The position numbers were made by a program, and so were the translations under genes. Source: JACPFJ01 sp041738275 (GTDB lineage Bacteria; Desulfobacterota; Desulfuromonadia; Geobacterales; Pseudopelobacteraceae). Taken from it: a stretch of DNA of 13,609 nt. Positions 1 through 6,186 of this stretch are shown piece after piece. Position 1 is the stretch's first letter. The number at the start of each line of letters is the position of its first letter. The notes below the pieces were generated by a model. It saw only the letters and a list, made by a program, of their open reading frames with translations, did not search any database and was not told the origin of the DNA. The DNA is taken from the NCBI GenBank assembly GCA_041738275.1, contig JBGSQD010000212.1:1-13609 (forward strand), given 5' to 3'.

Positions 1-9
1 TCCTCCTTT
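1..9 (-). promoter_or_regulatory. Strong ribosome binding site of an off-window gene
   Basis: Read on the minus strand these bases give AAAGGAGGA, an almost complete Shine-Dalgarno sequence. It begins just after the DUF485 stop codon (11-13), so another gene must start a few bases beyond the left edge in the same operon. DUF485 proteins are usually encoded directly upstream of sodium:solute symporters of the ActP (acetate/organic acid) type. That is the inferred identity; no part of the gene is visible. Confidence 0.7.
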
Positions 10-10
10 A

Positions 11-322
11 CTAGAGATGAAGTTCGTCGATCAGTTCCCTGGTCAGACGGTCAAAGTCCTTGTTGGCAACGTGGGCATAATACAGGGCCAATGCCCAGGA
101 GACAAAAAACTGGGAAAGGGCGAAGACGTAGCCGAAGTTGAGAACACCTATTACCTTGATCTTGAACAGACCGGGTGCATAGGCTGCCCCGATGGGGAGC
201 AGGAAGTAATAAGCTGTTGAAAAGATCCACCAGCCAAATAGAAATGCGGTTTTTTTGTGATGCAGTTCAACGAACTTCGGGTTTCTGGCGATTGCCGCCC
301 AATCATACTGTTTCTCTGCCAT
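11..322 (-). CDS. DUF485 family small inner-membrane protein
   Basis: The 103-residue protein matches the DUF485 family in length and layout. A short charged N-terminus (about 1-25, with the HHKK cluster at 21-24) is followed by two hydrophobic segments (about 26-48 and 56-82). The C-terminus is charged and ends in the family-like stretch YYAHVANKDFDRL. Members are membrane proteins of unclear function, usually co-transcribed with sodium:solute symporters for acetate or related acids. Here a perfect ribosome binding site for a further gene lies just past the stop codon, which fits that arrangement. The ATG at 322 is preceded by a GAAAGGA Shine-Dalgarno sequence. The IclR gene lies 63 bp upstream on the same strand and probably belongs to the same unit. 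The role as a permease accessory protein is inferred from context. Confidence 0.85.
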   Translation of the reverse strand: MAEKQYDWAAIARNPKFVELHHKKTAFLFGWWIFSTAYYFLLPIGAAYAPGLFKIKVIGVLNFGYVFALSQFFVSWALALYYAHVANKDFDRLTRELIDELHL

Positions 323-385
323 GAGATTTTTCCTTTCTTTGAGTGTGATATTTTTCCCTACTCTCCTTTCCTAAGATATCTAACC

Positions 386-1162
386 TTAAAGAGGCATATA
401 GCCAAACTTCTCTGAGGCAAGGGCAGCCCCTTCAATCAGTGATGGAATGATCTCTTTTTCTATACGTTCTTTTAGTAATCTGAACGACGGCCCGATCATG
501 GTGATTGCGCCGATAACATGGCCGGCATAATCCTTAACAGCCACGGCTACACTGATGACACCCTCGCCCAGACCTCCCGAGTCAATTGAAACTCCACCGT
601 TGGACCTTATCTCAAACAGTTCGGAGACCAGGAGTTCCGGGTTGGAAATTTTTTTTGATTTACTCCGCTTCTTGTTTACCAACCATTCAATTGATTCTGT
701 TGATTCGAGTGCTTTCATGACTTTACCGGCAGCATTGGTGAAAAACGGGACTGTTTTCCCTATGAGAGGCATTGCTTTTATCTGCTGGTCGCAATCAGCC
801 ATGTCCAGAAACAAAACATCGTCACCCTTGATAACTGCCATGTACACAGCTTCATCATGTTTTTTTGCCAGGTTTTCGATTACAGAATGTGCGAGACAAA
901 TGACATTTGAATTTCTAACCAGTTTTTGGGCTAGACAAAACGCATTAATTCCAAGCTGGTAAGTGCCGCATGCCTTGTTTTGCTCAACCAGACCGCTGTC
1001 ACACAGTGTAGCCAGCAAACGAAAGGCCTTGTTTTTCGACATGGGAACTTTTGTTGTTATCATTTGAAGAGTTATATCATTGGGGCTTTCAGCCAAATAC
1101 GCCAATACTTCGAATGCATTTCGTACCGTCAGAAGCGTATAAACACCTTTTTCCCGTGCCAT
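386..1162 (-). CDS. IclR-family transcriptional regulator
   Basis: The 258-residue protein has the standard IclR layout and length. An N-terminal winged helix-turn-helix spans about 7-70; its recognition region is near MSKNKAFRLLATL and its wing near SGLVEQNKACGTYQLG. A C-terminal effector-binding domain spans about 78-250, with family-typical stretches such as NAAGKVMKA and GGLGEGVISVAVAV. I chose the ATG at 1162 over the ATG at 1171 because the GGAG Shine-Dalgarno sequence (1172-1175) is 9 bases from 1162 but touches 1171. IclR regulators commonly sense small organic or aromatic acids and control adjacent catabolic or transport genes. The DUF485 gene and probable permease directly downstream are the natural targets. 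The gene is visibly more AT-rich than the right half of the window, including runs of T and A. The effector cannot be read from the sequence. Confidence 0.9.
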   Translation of the reverse strand: MAREKGVYTLLTVRNAFEVLAYLAESPNDITLQMITTKVPMSKNKAFRLLATLCDSGLVEQNKACGTYQLGINAFCLAQKLVRNSNVICLAHSVIENLAKKHDEAVYMAVIKGDDVLFLDMADCDQQIKAMPLIGKTVPFFTNAAGKVMKALESTESIEWLVNKKRSKSKKISNPELLVSELFEIRSNGGVSIDSGGLGEGVISVAVAVKDYAGHVIGAITMIGPSFRLLKERIEKEIIPSLIEGAALASEKFGYMPL

Positions 1163-1410
1163 GGCGGGCATCTCCGTTTAATTAGAAACCATATATATTG
1201 TTAATTTAAATATATGTGTTTGTTATATTTTGCGACACAAACTAATTATGTTTATAACAACTTTATATTTCAACATCAATAGAAATTTGTAGACAACACA
1301 CTAATTTACAAGTAATGTTGTATTTACAGTATGTTGCATAGTACAATTCAGTGTTATGACAGATGATTTGTCAATAAAGGGCTTTATAAATTAGTTTTAA
1401 GGGGGCATTT
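1163..1410. promoter_or_regulatory. AT-rich divergent promoter/operator region between iclR-type and marR-type genes
   Basis: This 248-bp gene-free stretch separates two divergently transcribed regulators and is markedly AT-rich. It holds three inverted repeats. ATATATT (1193-1199) pairs with AATATAT (1209-1215). TTGTTATA (1220-1227) pairs with TATAACAA (1253-1260), an 8-bp perfect match with 25 bp between. ACAACA (1293-1298) pairs with TGTTGT (1316-1321). Both IclR and MarR proteins bind palindromic sites near their own genes, so one or more of these may be operators. In AT-rich DNA short palindromes also arise by chance. No convincing -35/-10 pair with good spacing was found in either direction. 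Confidence 0.45.
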
Positions 1411-1920
1411 TTGATTAAATCTAAGGCCGTAATGGTCGCCGGGATAATCGATGACATTCGACGTGTATTTCAGGTACTGGCGGAACAGTCCAGAAAGGTT
1501 GAGCGTGAAACCGGACTGACCGCGTCTCAACTTTGGGTGGTCAAGATGCTTGATGGAGCATCACCCATGAAGGTTACCGAGTTGGCGCGCCGCATGTATT
1601 TACATCCAGCAACAATGGTAGGTCTTTTGGATCGGCTTGAATTAAAGGGATTAGTGCAGCGTACTCGATCTGACAAGGACAGGCGTGTGGTTCATATCAT
1701 CATTACCGATCAAGGGCGGGATTTGGTAAGAAATGCGCCAGAGGTCGCGCAGGGGCTTTTAGTAAAAGGTTTGGAGCCTCTTACAGATAAAAAAGTGAAA
1801 GTGATTTCCGATGGGTTCGAACAGATAGTAAAAATATTGGGGGTTCAGGAAGAGCCTCCGAAACTTATCCATTCATCCGATGTCAATCTGCCAAGACGGA
1901 GAAGAAAACCAGCAATATGA
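1411..1920 (+). CDS. MarR-family transcriptional regulator
   Basis: The 169-residue protein is a MarR-type winged helix regulator. A dimerisation helix spans about 10-32. The helix-turn-helix follows at about 54-78 (KVTELARRMYLHPATMVGLL). A beta-wing carries the characteristic D-x-D-R-R pattern at 88-92, and C-terminal dimerisation helices follow. The tail (about 150-169) is basic and unusual, ending in RRRRKPAI. The start is a TTG, chosen because AAGGGGG lies about 5 bases upstream; an internal ATG at 1432 would remove the first seven residues and has no comparable ribosome site. The gene is divergent from the IclR regulator and is followed by a strong hairpin terminator, so it is probably monocistronic. 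Likely targets are itself and the IclR/DUF485/permease unit; the ligand is unknown. Confidence 0.88.
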   Translation: MIKSKAVMVAGIIDDIRRVFQVLAEQSRKVERETGLTASQLWVVKMLDGASPMKVTELARRMYLHPATMVGLLDRLELKGLVQRTRSDKDRRVVHIIITDQGRDLVRNAPEVAQGLLVKGLEPLTDKKVKVISDGFEQIVKILGVQEEPPKLIHSSDVNLPRRRRKPAI

Positions 1921-1967
1921 TTCCTCCTTAAAGAGATCCGGCGTCGGGAATATCCGGCATGGAAAGC

Positions 1968-1996
1968 GGAAAAGCCGTCGTAAAGACGGCTTTTCC
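1968..1996. terminator. Bidirectional intrinsic terminator between convergent genes
   Basis: A perfect 12-bp stem (GGAAAAGCCGTC, 1968-1979, pairing with GACGGCTTTTCC, 1985-1996) encloses the 5-base loop GTAAA. The A-run on one side and T-run on the other let it work on both strands. It sits between the end of the plus-strand MarR gene (1920) and the end of the minus-strand TPR-like gene (2028), as expected for a shared terminator of convergent units. Confidence 0.9.
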
Positions 1997-2027
1997 TGTA
2001 TATCCTCAACCTGGTTTTGGGAAGAAA

Positions 2028-2765
2028 CTACTTTCTGACCACCGCACGACGCTGCATGCGTCCGCCCATGGATGCCATCTGGTGTTTCTGAATGGCCGCC
2101 ACGCTTTCCAGATGAAACTGGAACCACATATCGCCGAAATTTCGCATCTTCATCTTCTTGCCCTGGTTCAGGTTTTCAAGATTTTCCTTGAGAGGGCCAT
2201 CACTGGGCAGCTTTTTCAATCCCTTCTCGATAACCGTCTTGGCCTTGGTGGTTTCCCCGGTCTCATTCAGACAATAGGCATACAGATTCCAGAGCAGAGA
2301 CTCCTTGGGACTCCCTGTGATCGCCTTGTCGAAGGTGGCAATCATCTTGTCCTTTTTCTGGCGTTTCATGTAGCAGATGCCCAACATTGCCATGGCCGCC
2401 CAATTTTTGAAGAATGATTTTTCCAGGTACGGAAAGGCATTGGAAAAATCGCGCTTCATGTAGTAGATCATGCCGATCTGGGAGTTGAGATGGCCCTCCA
2501 CATAGATCTGCCACTTTCCGTACTTCTCCAGGGCATCCTTCAACTCACGGATGGCCTTCTCGAAACGCTGTCCCTGCAGATCCTTGCCGGCCGTATCGAT
2601 TGCAACCATGACCTTCTTCATGGTGATGCGCGAAAAGAGAATGAAGACTCCGGTAAAGATCACCATGGCGATCATAACCGATCCCCACCAGACCAGCTTG
2701 AAACCGAAGAGCAGGATCAGGAGTACAGCCAAGGCCGCCCCTGCTGAGATTAGAAGGTTATACAT
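2028..2765 (-). CDS. Membrane-anchored tetratricopeptide-like protein
   Basis: The 245-residue protein begins with two hydrophobic segments (about 3-22 and 26-46), forming an N-terminal membrane hairpin or anchor. A helical repeat region of TPR type spans about 60-205. Repeat-like units include QRFEKAIRELKDALEKYG, a unit near GHLNSQIGMIYYMKRDFSNAFPYLEKS, one near LGICYMKRQKKDKMIATFDKAI, and one near LWNLYAYCLNETGETTKAKTVIEKGL. The C-terminus (about 207-245) is basic and methionine-rich. TPRs mediate protein-protein contacts, so this is probably an envelope scaffold; the partner is not visible. The ATG at 2765 has AAGGA about 7 bases upstream. It is the last gene of the minus-strand YihY/transglycosylase unit, 53 bp after the transglycosylase gene, and is closed by the terminator at 1968-1996. 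Confidence 0.7.
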   Translation of the reverse strand: MYNLLISAGAALAVLLILLFGFKLVWWGSVMIAMVIFTGVFILFSRITMKKVMVAIDTAGKDLQGQRFEKAIRELKDALEKYGKWQIYVEGHLNSQIGMIYYMKRDFSNAFPYLEKSFFKNWAAMAMLGICYMKRQKKDKMIATFDKAITGSPKESLLWNLYAYCLNETGETTKAKTVIEKGLKKLPSDGPLKENLENLNQGKKMKMRNFGDMWFQFHLESVAAIQKHQMASMGGRMQRRAVVRK

Positions 2766-2818
2766 CGGTACATCCTTTCATTGAATCATTGATTTGCTTG
2801 CGGGATGCTCGGCAGGTC

Positions 2819-4297
2819 TCAACTCTTGTCCCCGGAAGGAACCATCGCCCCGTTCTTTTCGGTGAATTTGGCGATTATGATGCGGCGGCCGGCCTTGAGG
2901 GCCATCTTGCTTTTCAGTTTATTCCAGGAAGAAAGCAGCTTGGCAGACACATTGAAACGCTTGGATAGCGCCTCCAGAGTGTCCCCCTTTTTGACCGTGT
3001 AATACTTGGCATAGCCGCCCTTTGTCTGCGGCGACTTACTGGCGGTACGCCCTTCATGGCTGAAATCGACCGTCTGCCGGATCGGAACGGTCAGGGTCTT
3101 GCCGGCAATGCGGCTTTTCTTGGAAAGTCCGTTCAATTCGGACAACGTAACAGGCGAAATGCCGAAACGGCGGGCGACGGACTTGAGGGAATCCTTCTTG
3201 CGTGCCTGATAGCGGGTATAAAGAACCTTCTCCGTGAAGCGCTGATCCTCGCTGATCTTGACGTATTCCGCCTCAAACAGCTGTTTCGTTCCCTTGGGAA
3301 CCTTCAGCTCATAATCAGGGTAGTTGGGAGGAGTACACCAGTGGCGAAGATCCGGGTTCAACTCCCTGATAGTTTCGTAGGTGGTGCCTGTCAGTTTAGC
3401 CACCAGCTCCAGATCGGTACGGGACGGGATCTTGACCATCTCAAACTCGATGGGGGGCAGGTAGGCCACATCTGAAAATCCGTAACGGGCCGGCTCCTTG
3501 GCAATGATGGCGGCAGCCAGCAACTTCGGTACGTACTCCTTTGTTTCGCGCTTGAGATACGAGCCGCGGGAAAGCTCCCAGAAGTCGCTGGTATTATACA
3601 TGTTGATGGCACGCAGGATCTTGTTTTCCCCTGCGTTGTAGCCGGCAGCAGCCAGATACCAGTCGCCTTTGAACATGCCGTAGAGTTCCTTTAGATAAAG
3701 GGCAGCTGCGGTCGTCGCCTTGACCGGGTCCTTGCGCTCGTCAATCCATTGATCTATCCGCAGGGAATAGCGTCGCCCGGTATCGGATATGAACTGCCAC
3801 GGCCCCACGGCATTGGCCCAGGAACGGGCGTTCATATGAAAGCCGCTCTCGATCATGGCCACATAAACCAGATCTTCCGGCATCCCTTCGCGTCTTAGGA
3901 TCTCCTTCATCATGGGAATGTAGCGGGAGGATCGGGAAAGCCAGCGGGAAAAGGACTGTTTGCCTCGGGTCTGAAAGTAGTACAGGAAGTATTCTACCTT
4001 GCTGTTGAGAGCAAGGGGGATATCGGAAAGGGGCAGGTCCACATCAGGCAGCGTCAATTCACCCGCCTCATCGGTTTTTGCTCTGAGCTCCTCCAGGGTA
4101 AAGAGTACCCCTGCCTTGCCGGACTGTTCCTCCTCGGTCAAAGGCTCGTCAGCGGAGATCAGCTCAGGCTGTCCGGCCGCGGCAATAACCGGAGCGGTAG
4201 GCTGAGTCAACTCGTACAGGAGCGAGTGGGCCGGTTCCGCTGCACCCGCGGGCAGGGCAAGCAACAGAACCGCTATGGCAATAAGAACAGATCTCAT
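2819..4297 (-). CDS. mltD: MltD-like membrane-bound lytic transglycosylase with LysM domains
   Basis: The 492-residue protein cleaves the MurNAc-GlcNAc bond of peptidoglycan with formation of anhydro-MurNAc, acting in the periplasm. Residues 1-20 form a signal peptide ending in ALPAGAA-E; no lipobox cysteine is seen, unlike E. coli MltD. The SLT catalytic domain spans about 130-255, with the catalytic glutamate in the ESGF motif (E150), then GPWQF (165-169) and the AAGYNAGE motif (217-224). A degenerate LysM-like segment (about 286-334) is followed by two clear LysM peptidoglycan-binding domains (about 359-405 and 431-476). I chose the ATG at 4297 because it gives a proper signal peptide; a longer in-frame version from 4369 adds 24 residues that bury the signal. 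The gene lies between the YihY and TPR-like genes, consistent with an envelope-maintenance operon. Confidence 0.88.
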   Translation of the reverse strand: MRSVLIAIAVLLLALPAGAAEPAHSLLYELTQPTAPVIAAAGQPELISADEPLTEEEQSGKAGVLFTLEELRAKTDEAGELTLPDVDLPLSDIPLALNSKVEYFLYYFQTRGKQSFSRWLSRSSRYIPMMKEILRREGMPEDLVYVAMIESGFHMNARSWANAVGPWQFISDTGRRYSLRIDQWIDERKDPVKATTAAALYLKELYGMFKGDWYLAAAGYNAGENKILRAINMYNTSDFWELSRGSYLKRETKEYVPKLLAAAIIAKEPARYGFSDVAYLPPIEFEMVKIPSRTDLELVAKLTGTTYETIRELNPDLRHWCTPPNYPDYELKVPKGTKQLFEAEYVKISEDQRFTEKVLYTRYQARKKDSLKSVARRFGISPVTLSELNGLSKKSRIAGKTLTVPIRQTVDFSHEGRTASKSPQTKGGYAKYYTVKKGDTLEALSKRFNVSAKLLSSWNKLKSKMALKAGRRIIIAKFTEKNGAMVPSGDKS

Positions 4298-4368
4298 ATT
4301 ACATCCCGATGACAAAGTTTTGAAACTATAGAGGAGTTCCGATGAAATGTCAATCGCAGGGGAAACCA

Positions 4369-5253
4369 TTACAGCACGGGCGTTTTCTCAGAATCGTCAT
4401 TGTTGCTGCCGGTTCCGGACTGAATCCGGAGTGACATTTCACCCTGAAGAAACCATACAATCTCCATCCCGGCAAGTACAATCACCCAACTGGCAAATAT
4501 CCAGACCATGAAGACAGGCAGCAGCGCCATGGTACCGTAAATTGCATTGTAACGGGAAACTCCAATCTGAAAATGGATATAGCCCCACTGTGCAAGCTGC
4601 CAGACCGTGCCGGCCAGCAGCCCCCCTGCCAGTGCGCTCCCCACCCTGACCCGCGTATTGGGCATAAACAGGTAGAGGCACACCAGGGCGATCCAGATAC
4701 TCAGGTAGGGAACCGTGCGGAACAGCAGCAACAGCAGGTGGCCAAACCCGGGCAGATGGAAGAACCATTGTACCACACCCTGGTGCTGGAGTGTTGTGGT
4801 GATCGTGACGGTCAGTGCAATCAGGATCGGAACGCCAAAGATCACTACCAGGTAGTCCCGCAGCTTGTGATGAACCTTTTTACCCCTCTTCAGGCCCCAG
4901 ATCTGGTTGAAGGCATCCTCCACATTATCCAGGGTGGCCATGACCGACACCAAAAGGGTCACAAGGCCGACCACTCCCAGCGAACCCACGTCGGTGTTGC
5001 TGATATAATCCAGGATGCGGGTAATCACCTCGTGCGAACCGGCGGTAACATTGGAAAGGACCATGGGCGCAAGGACGTTATGCATGTTCAGGGCCTTGAG
5101 GATGGCAAAGAGGATCGCCAAAAACGGCACGACAGAGAGCATGCTGGAGAAGGCCAGCGCCGAGGCGTAAATCAGGCAGCGGTCAGCCAGGAATTTCTCG
5201 ACCAGCATCCTGCAGATATTCCATATCTTGTGGTACCTCTCCGAGACGAGCAT
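4369..5253 (-). CDS. YihY/virulence factor BrkB family membrane protein
   Basis: The 294-residue polytopic inner-membrane protein belongs to the YihY/BrkB family, formerly annotated as ribonuclease BN, a name now regarded as wrong for this family. It has about six hydrophobic segments. Family-typical features include an early A-L-A-F-S-S-M-L-S-V-V-P-F segment (about 32-44), the stretch near NVEDAFNQIWGLKRGKK, and a late region near RYNAIYGTMALLPVFMVWI. Function in bacteria is unsettled. The ATG at 5253 is preceded by GAGG at 5-base spacing; an upstream in-frame GTG (5277) lies inside a terminator stem and is unlikely. The stop lies 71 bp upstream of the transglycosylase start, so the genes are probably co-transcribed. 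A strong terminator hairpin lies 11 bases upstream of the start codon. Confidence 0.88.
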   Translation of the reverse strand: MLVSERYHKIWNICRMLVEKFLADRCLIYASALAFSSMLSVVPFLAILFAILKALNMHNVLAPMVLSNVTAGSHEVITRILDYISNTDVGSLGVVGLVTLLVSVMATLDNVEDAFNQIWGLKRGKKVHHKLRDYLVVIFGVPILIALTVTITTTLQHQGVVQWFFHLPGFGHLLLLLFRTVPYLSIWIALVCLYLFMPNTRVRVGSALAGGLLAGTVWQLAQWGYIHFQIGVSRYNAIYGTMALLPVFMVWIFASWVIVLAGMEIVWFLQGEMSLRIQSGTGSNNDDSEKTPVL

Positions 5254-5264
5254 CCTTACCTCAC

Positions 5265-5294
5265 AAAAAAAGCCCACCGTAGTGGGCTTTTTTT
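5265..5294. terminator. Strong bidirectional hairpin terminator directly 5' of the YihY gene
   Basis: A perfect 13-bp stem (AAAAAAAGCCCAC, 5265-5277, with GTGGGCTTTTTTT, 5282-5294) has a four-base loop, CGTA. With seven A and seven T residues flanking the GC core it should terminate transcription in both directions. It lies downstream of the minus-strand DUF948-YtxH pair and would end that transcript. Its T-tract side ends only 11 bases before the YihY start codon (5253), leaving no room for a promoter between hairpin and gene. Confidence 0.9.
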
Positions 5295-5350
5295 GGAATC
5301 TGACCCTGATAAACAGGATGGTGCGTTAGCAAAATTGCCACGCAGATGAA

Positions 5351-5662
5351 CTACTGTGCCGAGAAACGTTCCTTTTCCTTTTGCATGGCCTCTTTACCGG
5401 CCTCGATGGCTGAAGCAAGAATGGACTTTTTCTCAACCACCGTCTCCCGCCCTTCCTCGATTACCGTCTTGAGCTTATCCTGGGCATCTTTGGCATATTC
5501 CTTGATCTTGTCGACAGCGTCCTCGGTCAGGTCGGCAATTGTATCGCGCATTTCCCTGCCGCTCTTGGGAGCATACAACAGTGCCATCCCTGCGCCGACA
5601 GCCGCACCAGCCACAAACGACACCAGTACTGTTCCAGCGGATATTCCTCTTTCATCGGACAT
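5351..5662 (-). CDS. YtxH domain-containing protein
   Basis: The 103-residue protein has the YtxH (general stress protein) layout. A short polar N-terminus is followed by one glycine/alanine-rich transmembrane helix (about 11-29) ending in the signature LLYAPKSGREMR (about 29-40). A long charged amphipathic helix of coiled-coil type fills the rest, with many K/E residues. Family members are small single-span proteins linked to stress responses in Bacillus; the molecular role is unknown. The start is the ATG at 5662, with AGGAGGA about 8 bases upstream; a TTG two codons earlier is too close to that site. The ribosome site lies in the last codons of the DUF948 gene, whose stop ends 2 bases before this ATG, so translation is probably coupled. 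A terminator follows downstream. Confidence 0.85.
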   Translation of the reverse strand: MSDERGISAGTVLVSFVAGAAVGAGMALLYAPKSGREMRDTIADLTEDAVDKIKEYAKDAQDKLKTVIEEGRETVVEKKSILASAIEAGKEAMQKEKERFSAQ

Positions 5663-5664
5663 GG

Positions 5665-6060
5665 TCAATTTCCTCCTCGTTTTTTGAGATAGCTTTCAAT
5701 AACGTATTTCCCTGCAACCTTGGCCCCGGATATCCAGACCGTGGTGGTAGTGAGGATGTTGGCAACGGTCCTTACCGTGCGATTGATGGCTTGCAGATTG
5801 CAGCCGGTTTCACCCAGTGCCGACATGAATTCTGTTACACCATCCGTGTGTTCGGCAATCCCGCCACTTACAGTCTTCAGCTCTGCCAGCACCTCTGTCA
5901 GCTCCTGAATGGTCGGCTTCAGCTCTTTCTGAAGCATGTCTGACAATGAGGCAACTGACTCTGCCGTCCGTTTAACGGACAGAATGGTTGGGATCAGTGT
6001 CATCACCAGGACGCAAAACGCAACAGCAACGATAATCATCACAATTCCAGCAAGGGTCAT
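5665..6060 (-). CDS. DUF948 domain-containing membrane protein
   Basis: The 131-residue protein begins with a single hydrophobic helix (about 3-28, rich in V, I, L) and continues as a helical coiled-coil-like region (about 30-85: VKRTAESVASLSDMLQKEL, TIQELTEVLAEL). A more hydrophobic, threonine-rich stretch near the end (ANILTTTTVWISGAKV) is followed by a basic tail. This is the DUF948 layout; such proteins often sit beside YtxH proteins, as here. Function is unknown, and a membrane-bound stress or structural role is inferred. The ATG at 6060 has a GGAGAG ribosome site. A good sigma70-like promoter lies about 47-74 bases upstream, making this the first gene of a two-gene operon. Confidence 0.82.
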   Translation of the reverse strand: MTLAGIVMIIVAVAFCVLVMTLIPTILSVKRTAESVASLSDMLQKELKPTIQELTEVLAELKTVSGGIAEHTDGVTEFMSALGETGCNLQAINRTVRTVANILTTTTVWISGAKVAGKYVIESYLKKRGGN

Positions 6061-6106
6061 ATCTACTCTCCGTTTGTCAGTTCTTGCCTTTTATGAACGC
6101 AGATCA

Positions 6107-6134
6107 AGTATAGAGCAAAAAGGAAAAAATTCAA
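6107..6134 (-). promoter_or_regulatory. Sigma70-like promoter of the DUF948-YtxH operon
   Basis: On the minus strand, TTGAAT (-35, plus coordinates 6129-6134) and TATACT (-10, 6107-6112) are separated by 16 bp of T-rich spacer. Both hexamers are close to consensus (TTGACA and TATAAT). The expected transcript starts near 6100, giving a leader of about 40 bases before the DUF948 start codon. It lies in the 126-bp gap after the histidine kinase gene, so the pair need not depend on the kinase promoter. Confidence 0.7.
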
Positions 6135-6186
6135 TTGATAAACTTGAACTACGGGGAAGAGCCGGGGTTGCAGCTAAAACCAGGAA

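Noticed and set aside
4573..5349. Plus-strand open frame of 258 codons opposite the YihY gene
   Set aside because: The composition (Q/H/D-rich) is that of an antisense shadow, while the minus strand encodes a clear YihY-family membrane protein.
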